Origin: Blepharisma stoltei
Lineage: Eukaryota > Ciliophora > Heterotrichea > Heterotrichida > Blepharismidae
Direction: 5' to 3'
Assembly (NCBI GenBank): GCA_914767885.1
Contig: CAJZBQ010000021.1
Coordinates: forward strand, 248,001 to 312,000
DNA: 64,000 nucleotides
The position numbers and the translations under genes were made by a program. How positions within the stretch are numbered: position 1 is the first letter of the stretch; every line of letters begins with the position of its first letter. A model generated the notes under the pieces. It did not search any database. It saw only the letters and a program-made list of their open reading frames with translations, and was not told the DNA's origin. Below, one piece after another: positions 41,984 to 51,944 of the stretch.

Positions 41984-44085
41984 ATGGAAACTCGATCTCA
42001 AAGAAATACACTTCACGCATGGCCTCCTCCGAACAGATCAACCCTTCTTTCGCCAACCAGAGTGATCCCAGACATGCCAAGAGGATCAGTTCGAAATTTA
42101 ATCGAAGTTTACGAAAAAAGGATCCGTGACAGTTCCCCTCAAGAATCTATAATTCCAAGAAGGCATACAGTTGACGCTCCTATACGAAGATTTCAGCAGC
42201 AATTAAATGACGAGAACTATAGTCCTGAAGAAAATTTTGAGCCTATAGAAGAAGAATATAAACATAATGAAGAAGTAGAGAAGAAATTAATAGAAAGTGA
42301 ATATGAAATAGAAGAACAAGGGAAGATAAAGGAGACTTTTGAAGAAGTTAAAATGATAGCTGCTATTCAAGTAGAAAAACTTCCTGAAAAAGAGCTTTTA
42401 AATGATAATGATGAACAATTATATGACAGCGGAAGTGATAGCAGCCCGAAAAAAGGTGAAAAAGAAATAATTGAAGAAATAAATATCGTAATTCAGCCCA
42501 AGAAAAGAGAAGAAAAACCTAAGCAGGAGCTGCTATTAGAAACAGTTCATAATATTGAATTTTCTCCTCCCTTTCAATCCCAAATCAAATTTACTCCAAA
42601 ACAGGTGTCACCAAGCAGCTTTTTTTCCCCTAAAAGTTATTCTAAGTTTTCATTTAGCAGCCCAAAATCAGATTTAAAAGCAGAAGGCTCAGAAATTTCT
42701 GTTTCAGCAAGACTTAAAAACATCTCAACTGCAATGCAGCTTTCCACAGTTCCAGATGAAATTGCAGATGTGGATGTTTTGTGTGTTAACTGCTATGAAT
42801 GCATCCCGACTGACCAAGTTGATTCTCATTCTCTTACCTGTCTAAAGCCTTCAATAGAAGAAAATGATCATTCCCACATTGATATTCGTGTTAAAAAAAT
42901 CCTTGGGTCCATTTCTCAACGACTAATTGAAGCTACTGGAGATAAGCTGCTAACTCTTATGCGATTGCAAGAGCTTGCTCATGCAATTCTTGAATGCTCG
43001 ATTGATTCTTGTGCTATTTTAGACAGATTGGATTCAATTGTGGCTTCATCAGCTACAATGAGTGATGGAATCCCATGCCTTATTTTTGCTAAAAGATTGA
43101 TTATACTATTTTAGCTTATATTACTATTTTAATAAGGATTAAGAGTTATATAGAAATTATAGGATTTAGTATACATTAATAGAGGCAAAAGGACCTTTTT
43201 CGCCTCCTAAAGATGATCTTACTGGAGATCAACTTTTAAAAGCTTATGAAGAAGAAGCTGAGCAACAACGAAGAGAACTTGAGAGGTGAAAATTAAGGTC
43301 AGAACTACTATTGCAGCTTGCTGGAAACTCTGGAGGAAAAGAAATTGACACTGTTACCAGCGACTTAGGCTCTGATCTTGAACGAAATAGCCAAATTTCT
43401 TTTGTTACTGGAGTTTCTGAATATAATACAGATATCGGGAATATAGAAGACGCTGAACAAGTGATCCAAGAAATATCACAATTAAAATATGGCGATGTTC
43501 GAATTTTCTGATCTTCTGACATAAATTCATCTCTTGTATATTTTAATTATGAGGTTTGAAAGTATCCCAGCCAGGGAAGCAAGAGAAAACTGTTTTTTCT
43601 AGCGGACTTCTGACCTTAGGGAATCGAATTTTCCAAAAGGGTGCCGCCTATCCCAGGCGGTGGAGACTGAGACCTTTAAGGTGCCTGCTTTACCTAAGTA
43701 GATAGCTTGAACCCAAAGAAGAGTCATCGAAGCCCAAACTTCAAATCTGGCGTCCTTATCGAGAAGCAAGATCAAGGTAACCACACTTTGGAGGTTAAGA
43801 GAAAGATGGCGTAAATGCCCAAGAGAGGTTTTGGAGGTAGCAGTAGCCGCTGATATCCTCCTAATAGATGTTAAATGTAATGACTAGTATTTGATTTGAT
43901 CCAAAGAAATATCAGAAGAAGAGCTTGAAAAATACTTCTACTCCATCTGCATTAAGAAAAAACTCGAACTTCCTAGAAATCACCCAGCCCACGGAAAGCC
44001 GATTTCCAATTTATATTCTCAATGTAAAACTCAACAAATCCCTATATCTCAATGGGAGGAATTCGTTAATAATGCTTATAACTAA
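41984..44085 (+). CDS. Hypothetical protein split by two IESs
   Basis: 566 aa after removing 43104-43179 and 43563-43887, divisible by three and open throughout with TGA as Trp. The N-terminal half is charged and low-complexity (EEYKHNEEVEKKLIESEYEIEEQ), with Ser/Pro/Phe repeats (SSFFSPKSYSKFSFSSPK). A Cys/His motif CVNCYECIPTDQVDSHSLTC follows, then a helical region (ISQRLIEATGDKLLTLMRLQELAHAIL). Joins: KRLII-EAKGPFSPPKDD and YEVWKY-LIWSKEISEEELEKYF. The C-terminus is compact and ends WEEFVNNAYN. It looks like a ciliate-specific protein; function is unknown. Confidence 0.82.
43104..43179. other. 76-bp TA-bounded IES
   Basis: TA at 43104-43105 and 43180-43181; AT-rich with an in-frame TAG. 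Removal gives TTG ATT ATA GAG GCA, the only TA pairing I found that keeps both flanking frames. Confidence 0.82.
43563..43887. mobile_element. 325-bp GC-rich insertion (TA-bounded IES)
   Basis: TA at 43563-43564 and 43888-43889. GC-rich with multiple stops, unlike the host gene, and with some inverted structure (GGGTGCCGCCTATCCCAGGCGGTGG). No clear TIRs or tail. Removal gives AAG TAT TTG ATT TGA TCC, in frame. A TTTGA direct repeat offers a second in-frame join that omits the residues KYLIW, so the exact pointer needs a transcript. Confidence 0.75.
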
Positions 44086-44100
44086 TTATAATATAAAAAT

Positions 44101-45194
44101 ATGTTTTGTCCTTTTTATTTCATAATAATAAAATGGCTCAGTGCGGAATTAGTTCCGAGAACTATTCCTTCCTTCACTCTAATTATTATAGGGTTCAGTT
44201 TTCCACGTGGGCTTTTATCCGCAACACCAATATGGAATACCGCATAGGGTATTTCTTTGGTCCAGGATACTAGGAGCACCTGGTTTTGCTGCTTGACAAA
44301 CCTGAGGAGGGTGACCCTTAGGCGGAACACGAGGAGTCAAGTTCGAGCGAGGCCAACGCGGCCAGTGCGGACCTTCTGGCCTGACAAGTGAAGTCTTCTA
44401 GAATGCCTACATATAGGGAGGATCGCTGCTGACGTCACTAGTTGGGATTTAAAAGGGTGGGCTATGCATGCCTAAATCACCCTGCGGAAGAGGGAAGACA
44501 CTTTTTTAAACACCTAAGTAAGTAAGTAAGTAAGTAAGTCCTTTTTATTTCAAAATTTCTCTGTTCGATAAAGTGGCTAGGTTTATCTTGAATATAGATG
44601 AGCCTCAAGGCACTGAGCTTCGAGAAACCAAAGGACCCCCAAGATTTACAGTAAAAATCGATGAAAACTTATCAAGCTCTAATGTGAAAATTGATGAGTA
44701 AAATTTTATATAGACAACGCATTGGACAACATAGGATGACGTTTTTAATTTCAGGGAATGGGAAAGCTTTAGCAAATTCTCAGCTAATTCAGGACAAGGC
44801 ATATTTTGAAGTAAAAGTGATTAAACCTGGAAATATTGGAATTGGTGTCTCGAAAAACACAAAAAACCATCTAAATGAAGGGGTAGGCCAAGACCAAGAA
44901 TCGTGGGGAGTACTTTTTACAAGCAGAGACGGGCCAAGTATATATAAAGTTGCCCAAGGCACTGTGATTGGATGCTTGTTTGATCAAAGTGATGTCCCAG
45001 CAATGATAAGCTTCACTAAAGATGATAGGCCAATTGATGGGGCGAAGGTGTCAGGGATGAAAGGATCTGTCGTGCCTGCAATAAGTGTTAGTGGAGGTGC
45101 TGAAATTGAAGTAATTTTTGATTCTCAACTATTAGAATACAACCCCCCTTCAGGGTTTAGTCCTATCATTTTCTCACAGAATTTCATGTTTTAG
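44101..45194 (+). CDS. SPRY-domain protein, SINE-A inserted two codons after the ATG
   Basis: 215 aa after removing the SINE (44123-44537 plus one target duplication) and a 16-nt intron at 44698-44713 (GTAAAATTTTATATAG). ATG at 44101 starts MFCPFYFKISLFDKVARF, and the frame continues to the SPRY core (FLISGNGKALANSQLIQDKAYFEVKVIKPGNIGIGVS, WGVLFTSRDGPSIYKVAQGTVIGCLFDQS, GMKGSVVPAISVSGGAEIEVIF). SPRY domains mediate protein binding; a single-domain form resembles SPRYD7. Total coding length divides by three only if both the SINE and the intron are removed. Confidence 0.85.
44123..44537 (+). mobile_element. SINE-A retroelement at the start of the SPRY gene
   Basis: Target duplication GTCCTTTTTATTTCA at 44108-44122 and 44538-44552. 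Begins TAATAATAAAATGGCTCAGTGCGG-like and ends (TAAG)5-6. Closely similar, in opposite orientation, to 38183-38616, so the family has moved fairly recently. Internal A-box-like TGGCTCAGTGCGG. Confidence 0.92.
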
Positions 45195-45652
45195 AGAGGA
45201 ATTAAAATTACATTTAATTATATTTGGATCTTATAAATATTAAAATTATCATCCAGTATATGGAATTACTAACTTTTAATTTATTGTGTTTAAATTTCAT
45301 ATCTTTTATGTTTTTCCTATAAAATAAGGCTTTCAATTATATATAAAACTCTTTTAAGCACATAGACTCAAAAATTCTTCTATTTCCCTTATTTCTTCTC
45401 TTTTCACATTTTCTTTAATTTAATTTTCCCTTCTCCCACTCTCTAAAAGTTCTAATTTTCCTAACTTCTTCAATCTCCTTTCCAATTCTTTCTGTTTTAC
45501 AGCCAGCAACCCAGCATTTCATATTTTTTGTTAACAAAATGGATTCGACTTATAACAGCAAAGCAAAGCGAATTTATTATAAAAATCTTTAAGACTAGCA
45601 ATAAATATCTAAACCATGATTAAACATGCATTTATAGCCTCATATAAAAGAA
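45195..45652. other. Pyrimidine-rich and AT-rich intergenic spacer
   Basis: About 460 bp. A CT-rich stretch at about 45370-45500 is the only compositional feature; no gene or repeat is supported. Confidence 0.45.
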
Positions 45653-46000
45653 ATGTCGGAAGGTCCGGAAGGGAATGGAGCCAATGGAAAGAAAATTTTT
45701 ATTAGGAATTGTCAAAACTGTCACAGTGTTGCAGCAGGAGGAAAGCATGCAATAGGCCCTAACCTACAAAGTGTGTGGGGAAGAAAGATTGCTACTATAA
45801 AAGGATTCAAATTCTCAGCTGCCTTAGGAGGTCATAAAGGCGAAAACTGGGGTGCTGAAAACTTAAATCAATGGCTTGAAAATCCAGGTGGCTTCGCTGC
45901 TGGAAACTCTATGGCTTTTGCTGGAGTTAAAAGCGAAGCTGAAAGAAAAGATCTTATTAGGTTCTTATATGAATCACATCCAAAGAATAAGGCTAAATAA
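45653..46000 (+). CDS. Cytochrome c
   Basis: 115 aa. Heme-binding CQNCH at residues 20-24, IGPNLQSVWGRK, and the Met ligand in GNSMAFAGVKSEAERKDLIRFL. Class I mitochondrial cytochrome c that carries electrons from complex III to IV. A two-Cys CxxCH site is used, unlike the single-Cys form of euglenozoans. The N-terminus is slightly extended and Gly-rich. No insertion. Confidence 0.95.
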   Translation: MSEGPEGNGANGKKIFIRNCQNCHSVAAGGKHAIGPNLQSVWGRKIATIKGFKFSAALGGHKGENWGAENLNQWLENPGGFAAGNSMAFAGVKSEAERKDLIRFLYESHPKNKAK

Positions 46001-46430
46001 ACAGCTACTTAGCTTCATAATTTATTTTTGATTGCGAAATGAGTCGCGATTGTTCATAAACTTCACAAGTATAATATATTTATTTTGTATAGGGATCTCA
46101 GCAAGCTCAATTAATAAAATATTGAAAATCAAATTACTCTTAAAGGCGATATCATTAGCTATTTTTAAAGGAAACATCTATATTAAGCATCATTATTTCA
46201 CATAAAATATTTTATATAAATACTTATTAATCAAATTTTTTTAATTATCTCTTAAGTGCAAACCTTTCTATGATGAAAAGTGTAGGGAATCCTAATGCAT
46301 TCCATAGTAATAATTGGCTGCTAATATTCATCGACTTTCAATTGGGCATAGCAATAATGGGTCTCCAATTTTGTTGTCGTAATGATTTCTTCTACTCTAT
46401 TTTTTTTCCTCAAAAAAATCATCAAGTGCA
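46001..46430. other. AT-rich intergenic spacer
   Basis: 430 bp without a supported feature. Confidence 0.45.
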
Positions 46431-47483
46431 TTATAGTGTTTCCATTCTAAACTTTGTTTTGATCTGGCTTCTTAAACTTTTCACACCTAGTTCATATTCT
46501 GTAACATTTATCTTCATCATAGCTTCCTTTAGAGACAAATAAATAAATCTTGATGGCTTGAGAAAGTCGCAAGGAATTTGCTTTTGCATACCACATGCAG
46601 CTGCAATAAATGCACACTCCTTACACGTATCATCATCTGCTTTTTGAAGTGGCCTTTCTTTAAGCGATACAATTTCTCCAACATGAGCACTTATCCAATT
46701 TTCATCAAAAAAATTCGTTCCTTCTTCACATGGTGTTGCAGCTCCAGCTTTAATATTATTTGTTCCTTTGCAAAAGTAATTTATCATATAAGCAATGAGT
46801 CAGCCAGGTAGATAGATTTCAATAAAACCTTCGATGTCAAAAAGAGAATTTGTTTCTGGAATATTTTGGATCTTTCATGTTTTCTTTGCAGTTTTTATTG
46901 CTGTAAAATTGCTATTTAAAAAGATAGTTACATTCACAAAATCTCTTCATTTATTGTTGCTGAAAGCATAGATAGTGCGCAAATCTTTTATTGTTAAGCA
47001 TCCTTCAACAAATGATTCATCTTCTTTCTTTGAGAATACAAGAAATGAGGGCTTTTTCTTTGTTCCTTGATGTTTCTTTTTTGAATAGCAGTTTATGAAA
47101 ACAACTGTATAATAGCCAAGTCTGTCTGAATTATTCCCACTTTGCAAGACTCTCCATGCTTCAGCTTCAGCTTGACTTTTTCCTTTGTTTTCGAAGAAAA
47201 AATTGTCTTCAAATATAAATCTAAACCTTCAAGTTGCATCTTTCAAAGAGAAAATGTTGCTATAGCATCTATATTTGCTCCTTTGCTTTGAAGTTTTAGC
47301 TTCTTCAAATGCTTTGATTTCACGCTTTGATTCGCATAGATAAACTTCGAATTTTGGCCAATTATTAACAAAAAGAGTGCTTGTTTCCATATCACCGTAA
47401 GTGGAAGTTGTATTGAAAAGCGAATAATATTGTCTTTCATATGTAAAACTGGCACAATCTGACATTAAATACTTACTTCCCAT
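46431..47483 (-). CDS. Hypothetical protein, 350 aa (TGA as Trp)
   Basis: A single open frame of 1053 bp once four TGA codons are read as Trp (KDATWRFRFIFED, SNNKWRDFVNV, KKTWKIQN, LPGWLIAYM). Starts MGSKYLMSDCASFTYERQYY. Several Cys residues lie in the C-terminal third (CKECAFIAAACGMQKQIPC). Mixed alpha/beta composition, no recognised domain. Met-Gly at the start could allow myristoylation, but there is no other support. No insertion. Confidence 0.72.
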
Positions 47484-47509
47484 CGCTGATCGTATTTCTA
47501 TTGAAATTT

Positions 47510-47833
47510 CCTAAAATTTTTAGAAAATTAAATCCATCCTTTATCCAGGGATTTTCATATGTGCCGTGAAACCCATTCCCCTACTTACCTAACCTAACTC
47601 TCTATCTTTGATAATAAAGAATCTTAGATTATATACCATATAATTACTTACACAAAATACTAATGCTATTTATAGTATATTATAATATATTGCATACTCT
47701 ATTTTTGTGGTTAAACACCCTAAAATATTTCATATAAAAATAAAATTCCTAATTTATTAAATACAAAAATTGTTTAACTCCTATCCTTAATTCAATGATA
47801 TAGCGATCGGCTCAGCCAAGGACTAGAGGGAGT
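47510..47833. mobile_element. Decayed M2 element upstream of the GTPase gene
   Basis: AAATCCATCCTTTATCCAGG (about 47530) and TTTAACTCCTATCCTTAATT with CAAGGACTAGAGGGAGTTAT (47772-47835) are eroded copies of the CATCCTTGATCGAACGA-type M2 ends at 34633-35190. It ends 6-7 bp before the ATG at 47841, the same placement as the M2 copy at 41581. The left boundary is approximate. Confidence 0.55.
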
Positions 47834-47840
47834 TATCAAA

Positions 47841-49229
47841 ATGGAATCAAGTAATGCTGATCCAACATTAGACGAAGAACAAAAGGAAAATCAGCCTATA
47901 CGAACTATCCCTACTAAAACTGACACAGATGTTCGTGTAGCTGTAATAGGAAACGTTGATTCAGGCAAATCCACCTTAGTTGGTGTCCTCACCAGGTGTA
48001 TCCAAGATGACGGCCGAGGCTCTGCTCGAAGCTATGTATTTAACTACTCCCACGAGCAAGCCAATGGCCGCACCTCAAGCATCTCTCACGAAATCATGGG
48101 TTTCACCCCAGACGGCTCACAAGTAGCTCCAGAAAGACTTACAGACTCAAAAAACCGCACATGGAGTTACATCGTCGACCATTCCTCACACATTGTTACT
48201 TTTCTTGACCTTTGTGGCCATGAAAAGTACTTAAAAACCACAATTTTCGGCTTAGTTGGGCTTATTCCTGACTACGCAATGATCGTAGTTGGCGCTAACA
48301 TGGGTTTAACCCGCATGACAAAAGAGCACATAGGCCTTGCTCTAGCACTAAAAATCCCAATGTTTTTTGTGTTCACTAAAATCGACATTGCCCCAGAAAA
48401 CGTCTACAAAGAAAACATTAACCTACTTCACAAGGTCTTAACTAACCCTGCAGCAGGTAGCAGGCTTCCTCTCTATGTAAAAGACGATACTGACGTGTCT
48501 GACCTTTGCAATATGATGGAAGCCCGAGCATGCCCAATTTTCACTATTTCTAATGTGACTGGAGAAGGGGTTAATAAGCTGAGACAATTTATATATTCGC
48601 TACAGTCTAGGACACTTTTAAACGGAGTATTTGGGAGCAGAGATGAGCCTTTTGAGTTTTTAATTGATGGAGTTTATATGGTAACTGGAGTCGGCTGTGT
48701 TCTTTCAGGCATTGTGAAATCTGGAAGTGCTGAACTAAATCAACAAATAATGTTGGGGCCTGATAAAACAGGAACTTATAAGCATTTAGTTATTAGAGGA
48801 ATACATATGAATAGAGTTCCTGTTGAGAATGCAATTGCAGGACAGTCTGTGTGCTTTAATGTTAGACCTGTAAATAAGAAAGAACAGCTAAAGAGAAGCC
48901 ATATAAAGAAAGGTATGGTGCTTATTGATAAGAGCCTCTGCATGCAAACTGCTTGGGAGTTCGATGCAGAAGTCGTGATCCTGCACCATGCGACTACAAT
49001 TAGGCCTAATTATCAGCCAGTTATTCACTGTGGAGTCGTCAGACAGGCTGCTAAGGTTGTTAGCATGACAAAAGAGCTATTAAGAACTGGCGATAAAGGA
49101 CTTATCCATTTTAGGTTCATGTTTAACCCAGAACTAATCCATCCCAAAATGACTCTTTTGTTCAGAGAAGGTCGAACAAAAGGCTTAGGCATGATTTCCC
49201 AAGTCTACCCAATAGAAAACAGCTTATAA
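47841..49229 (+). CDS. GTPBP1/2-like translational GTPase
   Basis: 462 aa. G1 GNVDSGKS, a long switch I with the family-typical HEIMGF, G3 DLCGHE, and G4 TKID are all present, followed by two beta-barrel domains (DGVYMVTGVGCVLSGIVKSG, RSHIKKGMVLID). GTPBP1 and GTPBP2 are EF1A-related GTPases linked to ribosome rescue and mRNA decay. It is shorter at the N-terminus than animal GTPBP1. Uninterrupted. Confidence 0.9.
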   Translation: MESSNADPTLDEEQKENQPIRTIPTKTDTDVRVAVIGNVDSGKSTLVGVLTRCIQDDGRGSARSYVFNYSHEQANGRTSSISHEIMGFTPDGSQVAPERLTDSKNRTWSYIVDHSSHIVTFLDLCGHEKYLKTTIFGLVGLIPDYAMIVVGANMGLTRMTKEHIGLALALKIPMFFVFTKIDIAPENVYKENINLLHKVLTNPAAGSRLPLYVKDDTDVSDLCNMMEARACPIFTISNVTGEGVNKLRQFIYSLQSRTLLNGVFGSRDEPFEFLIDGVYMVTGVGCVLSGIVKSGSAELNQQIMLGPDKTGTYKHLVIRGIHMNRVPVENAIAGQSVCFNVRPVNKKEQLKRSHIKKGMVLIDKSLCMQTAWEFDAEVVILHHATTIRPNYQPVIHCGVVRQAAKVVSMTKELLRTGDKGLIHFRFMFNPELIHPKMTLLFREGRTKGLGMISQVYPIENSL

Positions 49230-49371
49230 ATAATATATCTAATACAATAAATCAAGAGCATTAAAACCGATTCCAATTTTTTATATATAATAGGATAAGG
49301 TTACCAGTAGGTGCTTTTCTTCATTTATTTAGGTATAACAAAAATAGATAAAATATCAATTTCAGCTAAAA

Positions 49372-50628
49372 ATGGTTGAAGGGAGAAAGTTAGAGCCGCA
49401 AGACTTTCAGTTTGTCGAAATTTTAGGTAGAGGAGCTTATGGTCGGGTCGCTAAAGCAGTTAGAAAAGAAACTGGAGAAACTTTTGCAGTCAAAATCATA
49501 GAGAAAGCCCACTTAAAGAAAGAAAATAAAGCACGACAAGCTTTGATCGAAAAAAATATTTTGGCAAAACTAAGAGACCACCCAGGCACAGTGCGACTTC
49601 ACCATACTTTTCAAGACACAGAAAACCTCTACTTTGTGCTCGAGTTCTGTCCCAATGGTGATTTACTTGATCTTATCAATAATTTTGAAGGACATTTTCC
49701 TATAGAGCTTGCAAGATTCTACACAGCTGAACTGATAGAAATATTGGATGTATTGCACCAACATGGCGTAATCCATCGAGATCTGAAGCCGGAAAACCTT
49801 TTATTGTCCCAAGATTTCCACTTAAAACTAAGTGACTTTGGGACTGGCAAAGAAATAAATCCAGACCCAGATGGAGCTGAGCTTAGTAGGGAAAGACGAG
49901 GCACTTTTGTAGGAACTGCTGAGTATGTATCTCCTGAAGTCCTGCTAGACCAAGAAGTCGGCAAAGAAGCTGACCTCTGGGCTTTAGGCTGCATAATTTA
50001 CCAATTTGTAAATGGGAGGCCTCCATTCCAAGCTATGAATGACTATTTGATATTTGAGCTGATAAAGGAAAGCAGAGTAAACTATCCAGACACAATGCCA
50101 TATGATGCTGTAGATCTAGTCATCAAACTGCTTGTTTTAAACCCAAAAGGAAGACTTGGTGCAGGAAATCCTGGTGAGGCTAATGATATGAGTGCTTTGA
50201 AAAATCATCCTTTTATTCAAGGAATTGATATGGAAAGGATCTTTGTGACCCCAATTCCATATGATAATATGCCTGATAAATCAAAAGACTCCTCAGATGA
50301 TGAATTAGAGGTCCAGCTGCTAAACAGAGAGAATAGAGACCGTGGAGTCGTCATGACGGGGCTAGTCAAGAAAAAAGCAGGGTGGGTTTATAAGAAGCGG
50401 CAGCTAACTATTACAAATCAGCCAAGAATTTTATATAGCGACATTGACAATAACTATAAAGGAGACGTGCCACTTTCAGCTGAAGTTCGAGCAGAGCTTA
50501 GAGGAGGCAAAGATTTCGCAATTGTGACACCGAGTAGGACATATTTTTTTAAAGAAATTATTGGAGATCCTCAGAAGTGGGTGGATGGGATAAATAAATT
50601 TATTCGAGAGCATTTTGGAAGACATTAA
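49372..50628 (+). CDS. PDPK1: PDK1 (3-phosphoinositide-dependent kinase 1)
   Basis: 418 aa. AGC-kinase domain: GRGAYGRVAKA, FAVKIIEK, HRDLKPENLLL, DFGTGKE, FVGTAEYVSPEVL (the PDK1 activation loop with a phosphorylatable Ser/Thr context), ADLWALGCIIYQFVNGRPPF. A C-terminal PH domain follows (GVVMTGLVKKKAGWVYKKRQLTIT...FFKEIIGDPQKWVDGINKFI). PDK1 phosphorylates activation loops of AKT, S6K and other AGC kinases. Trp codons are all TGG. No insertion. Confidence 0.93.
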   Translation: MVEGRKLEPQDFQFVEILGRGAYGRVAKAVRKETGETFAVKIIEKAHLKKENKARQALIEKNILAKLRDHPGTVRLHHTFQDTENLYFVLEFCPNGDLLDLINNFEGHFPIELARFYTAELIEILDVLHQHGVIHRDLKPENLLLSQDFHLKLSDFGTGKEINPDPDGAELSRERRGTFVGTAEYVSPEVLLDQEVGKEADLWALGCIIYQFVNGRPPFQAMNDYLIFELIKESRVNYPDTMPYDAVDLVIKLLVLNPKGRLGAGNPGEANDMSALKNHPFIQGIDMERIFVTPIPYDNMPDKSKDSSDDELEVQLLNRENRDRGVVMTGLVKKKAGWVYKKRQLTITNQPRILYSDIDNNYKGDVPLSAEVRAELRGGKDFAIVTPSRTYFFKEIIGDPQKWVDGINKFIREHFGRH

Positions 50629-50784
50629 TTAAACTAGTTATAGCTTACACACATATAGCCTTCATCTTCTTAATCAATATTACTTTATTTTTTACTGAAA
50701 AGCTTTCCCTTGCATCTATTATTACTGTATTATCCTTTAATTAGCCCTATAACATTATATCTGTTCACTAAAAAACTGATAATA

Positions 50785-50892
50785 ATGACCAAAAATACAA
50801 AAATAGTTGACATCATAATTTGTATCGCCCTCTGTTTTTTCTGGTATCTTCTTGCCACCTTCACTTCTCCTTTCAGTGCTGAACTAAAATAA
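50785..50892 (+). CDS. Possible 35-aa single-pass membrane microprotein
   Basis: ATG at 50785 opens MTKNTKIVDIIICIALCFFWYLLATFTSPFSAELK, with one transmembrane-like span flanked by a basic N-terminus. It ends TAA only 3 bp from the convergent TBC gene. The size is like small ER subunits, but no family is recognised. Low confidence because short hydrophobic frames arise easily in AT-rich DNA. Confidence 0.35.
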   Translation: MTKNTKIVDIIICIALCFFWYLLATFTSPFSAELK

Positions 50893-50895
50893 ATC

Positions 50896-51798
50896 TTACT
50901 CCTCAGGAAATTTTCTTTCACTCGCCCTCACAAGATTTTCAGGAGGAACTCTCAGCATCATATTGAAAGCATCAGCACAAATCGCTTCCATGTCCAATTT
51001 GTCTACCAAATCTGAAAAATGCTGATGCACGTCAGGCATTGACTCAAAGGACAGAATTTCTTTTTTCTGTGTCAAGATTATTGCTGATGTTATATAAACT
51101 GGCGCCAATGGGTGAGTTCCTAGCATAAAGTCAAAAACACGACAAAGTGTATTAAAATTTACAATATTGTGAGATAGCCAGGTAAGAATCCAGGATAAGC
51201 TGAACATAGGGGAATTTAAATCGGTGTCGAAGGTATAGACTGACTCCAGCTTTTTGGCTAGTTTTGAGTTTTGTATTCTTAATAGCTTGTAAATCAGCAT
51301 CATTTCAGGGTATACTGAGTCTTCAAAACTTTTTCTCATTGAGTCTTTTATGTGAAGTAAGGCACATTGTGAACTCATTTTGAAGCCAAGGTCCTCTCCA
51401 CCAATTAGTAAAAAAGTACTGCAAATTGAGTGGAAGCCTTGAAAATAATGGAGGTCAGGATTGTGTTTTATAACTCCATTCACAATATTTGAAAGCTCAA
51501 TTCGAAGATTTTTTCGGATTTCTTCGTTATAAGATTCACATATATCGAAATTATATAAAGATCGGTCTATATCCCTTTGAATTATGTCAGAATAAGAGTT
51601 AGATAAATCTATGTCTTTTCAATTTGCCATAAAATCAGATATATTATCAATTTCTAAAAGCAGTGGCCAAATTTGTTTCCTGTAATCGTTGCTTATAAGA
51701 CCATTCGGAGCTACGCATAACTCTTTGAGCTTCAATAAATCCCTCTCTTTTCAAGCTTTCTCAATCTCGCAAAGCTTTTTCTTGATAATTTTATCCAT
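50896..51798 (-). CDS. TBC1D20: TBC1D20-like Rab GTPase-activating protein
   Basis: 300 aa, with two TGA as Trp in the first third (IEKAWKERDLL, MANWKDIDL). The TBC domain has NDYRKQIWPLLL, IQRDIDRSLYNFD (the IxxDxxR arginine-finger motif), NPDLHYFQGFHSICSTFLLIGGED (YQG-type glutamine finger), and FSLSWILTWLSHNI. NPxLHYYQG is characteristic of TBC1D20, the ER/Golgi Rab1 GAP. The C-terminal membrane anchor of animal TBC1D20 is missing, so it may be soluble. Confidence 0.87.
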
Positions 51799-51944
51799 TT
51801 TATATAAGCTCGAATTGGAACTAAACAAAAAAATGTTTGAAAGGAGAAATAATCATTATTTGTGAAACATAAAAAATTAATTGATTTTGGAATAATTTTT
51901 GTATTTTCAAGAATCGCACAATTTTTATTGCAGTATATTATTAA

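Noticed and set aside
46270-46542. 90-codon hydrophobic plus-strand frame
   Set aside because: Overlaps the 3' end of the 46431-47483 gene on the other strand and is otherwise AT-driven.
50710-50784. Upstream extension of the 35-aa microprotein to 60 codons
   Set aside because: The extra residues are AT-driven and hydrophobic; the internal ATG at 50785 after an A-rich leader is the better start.
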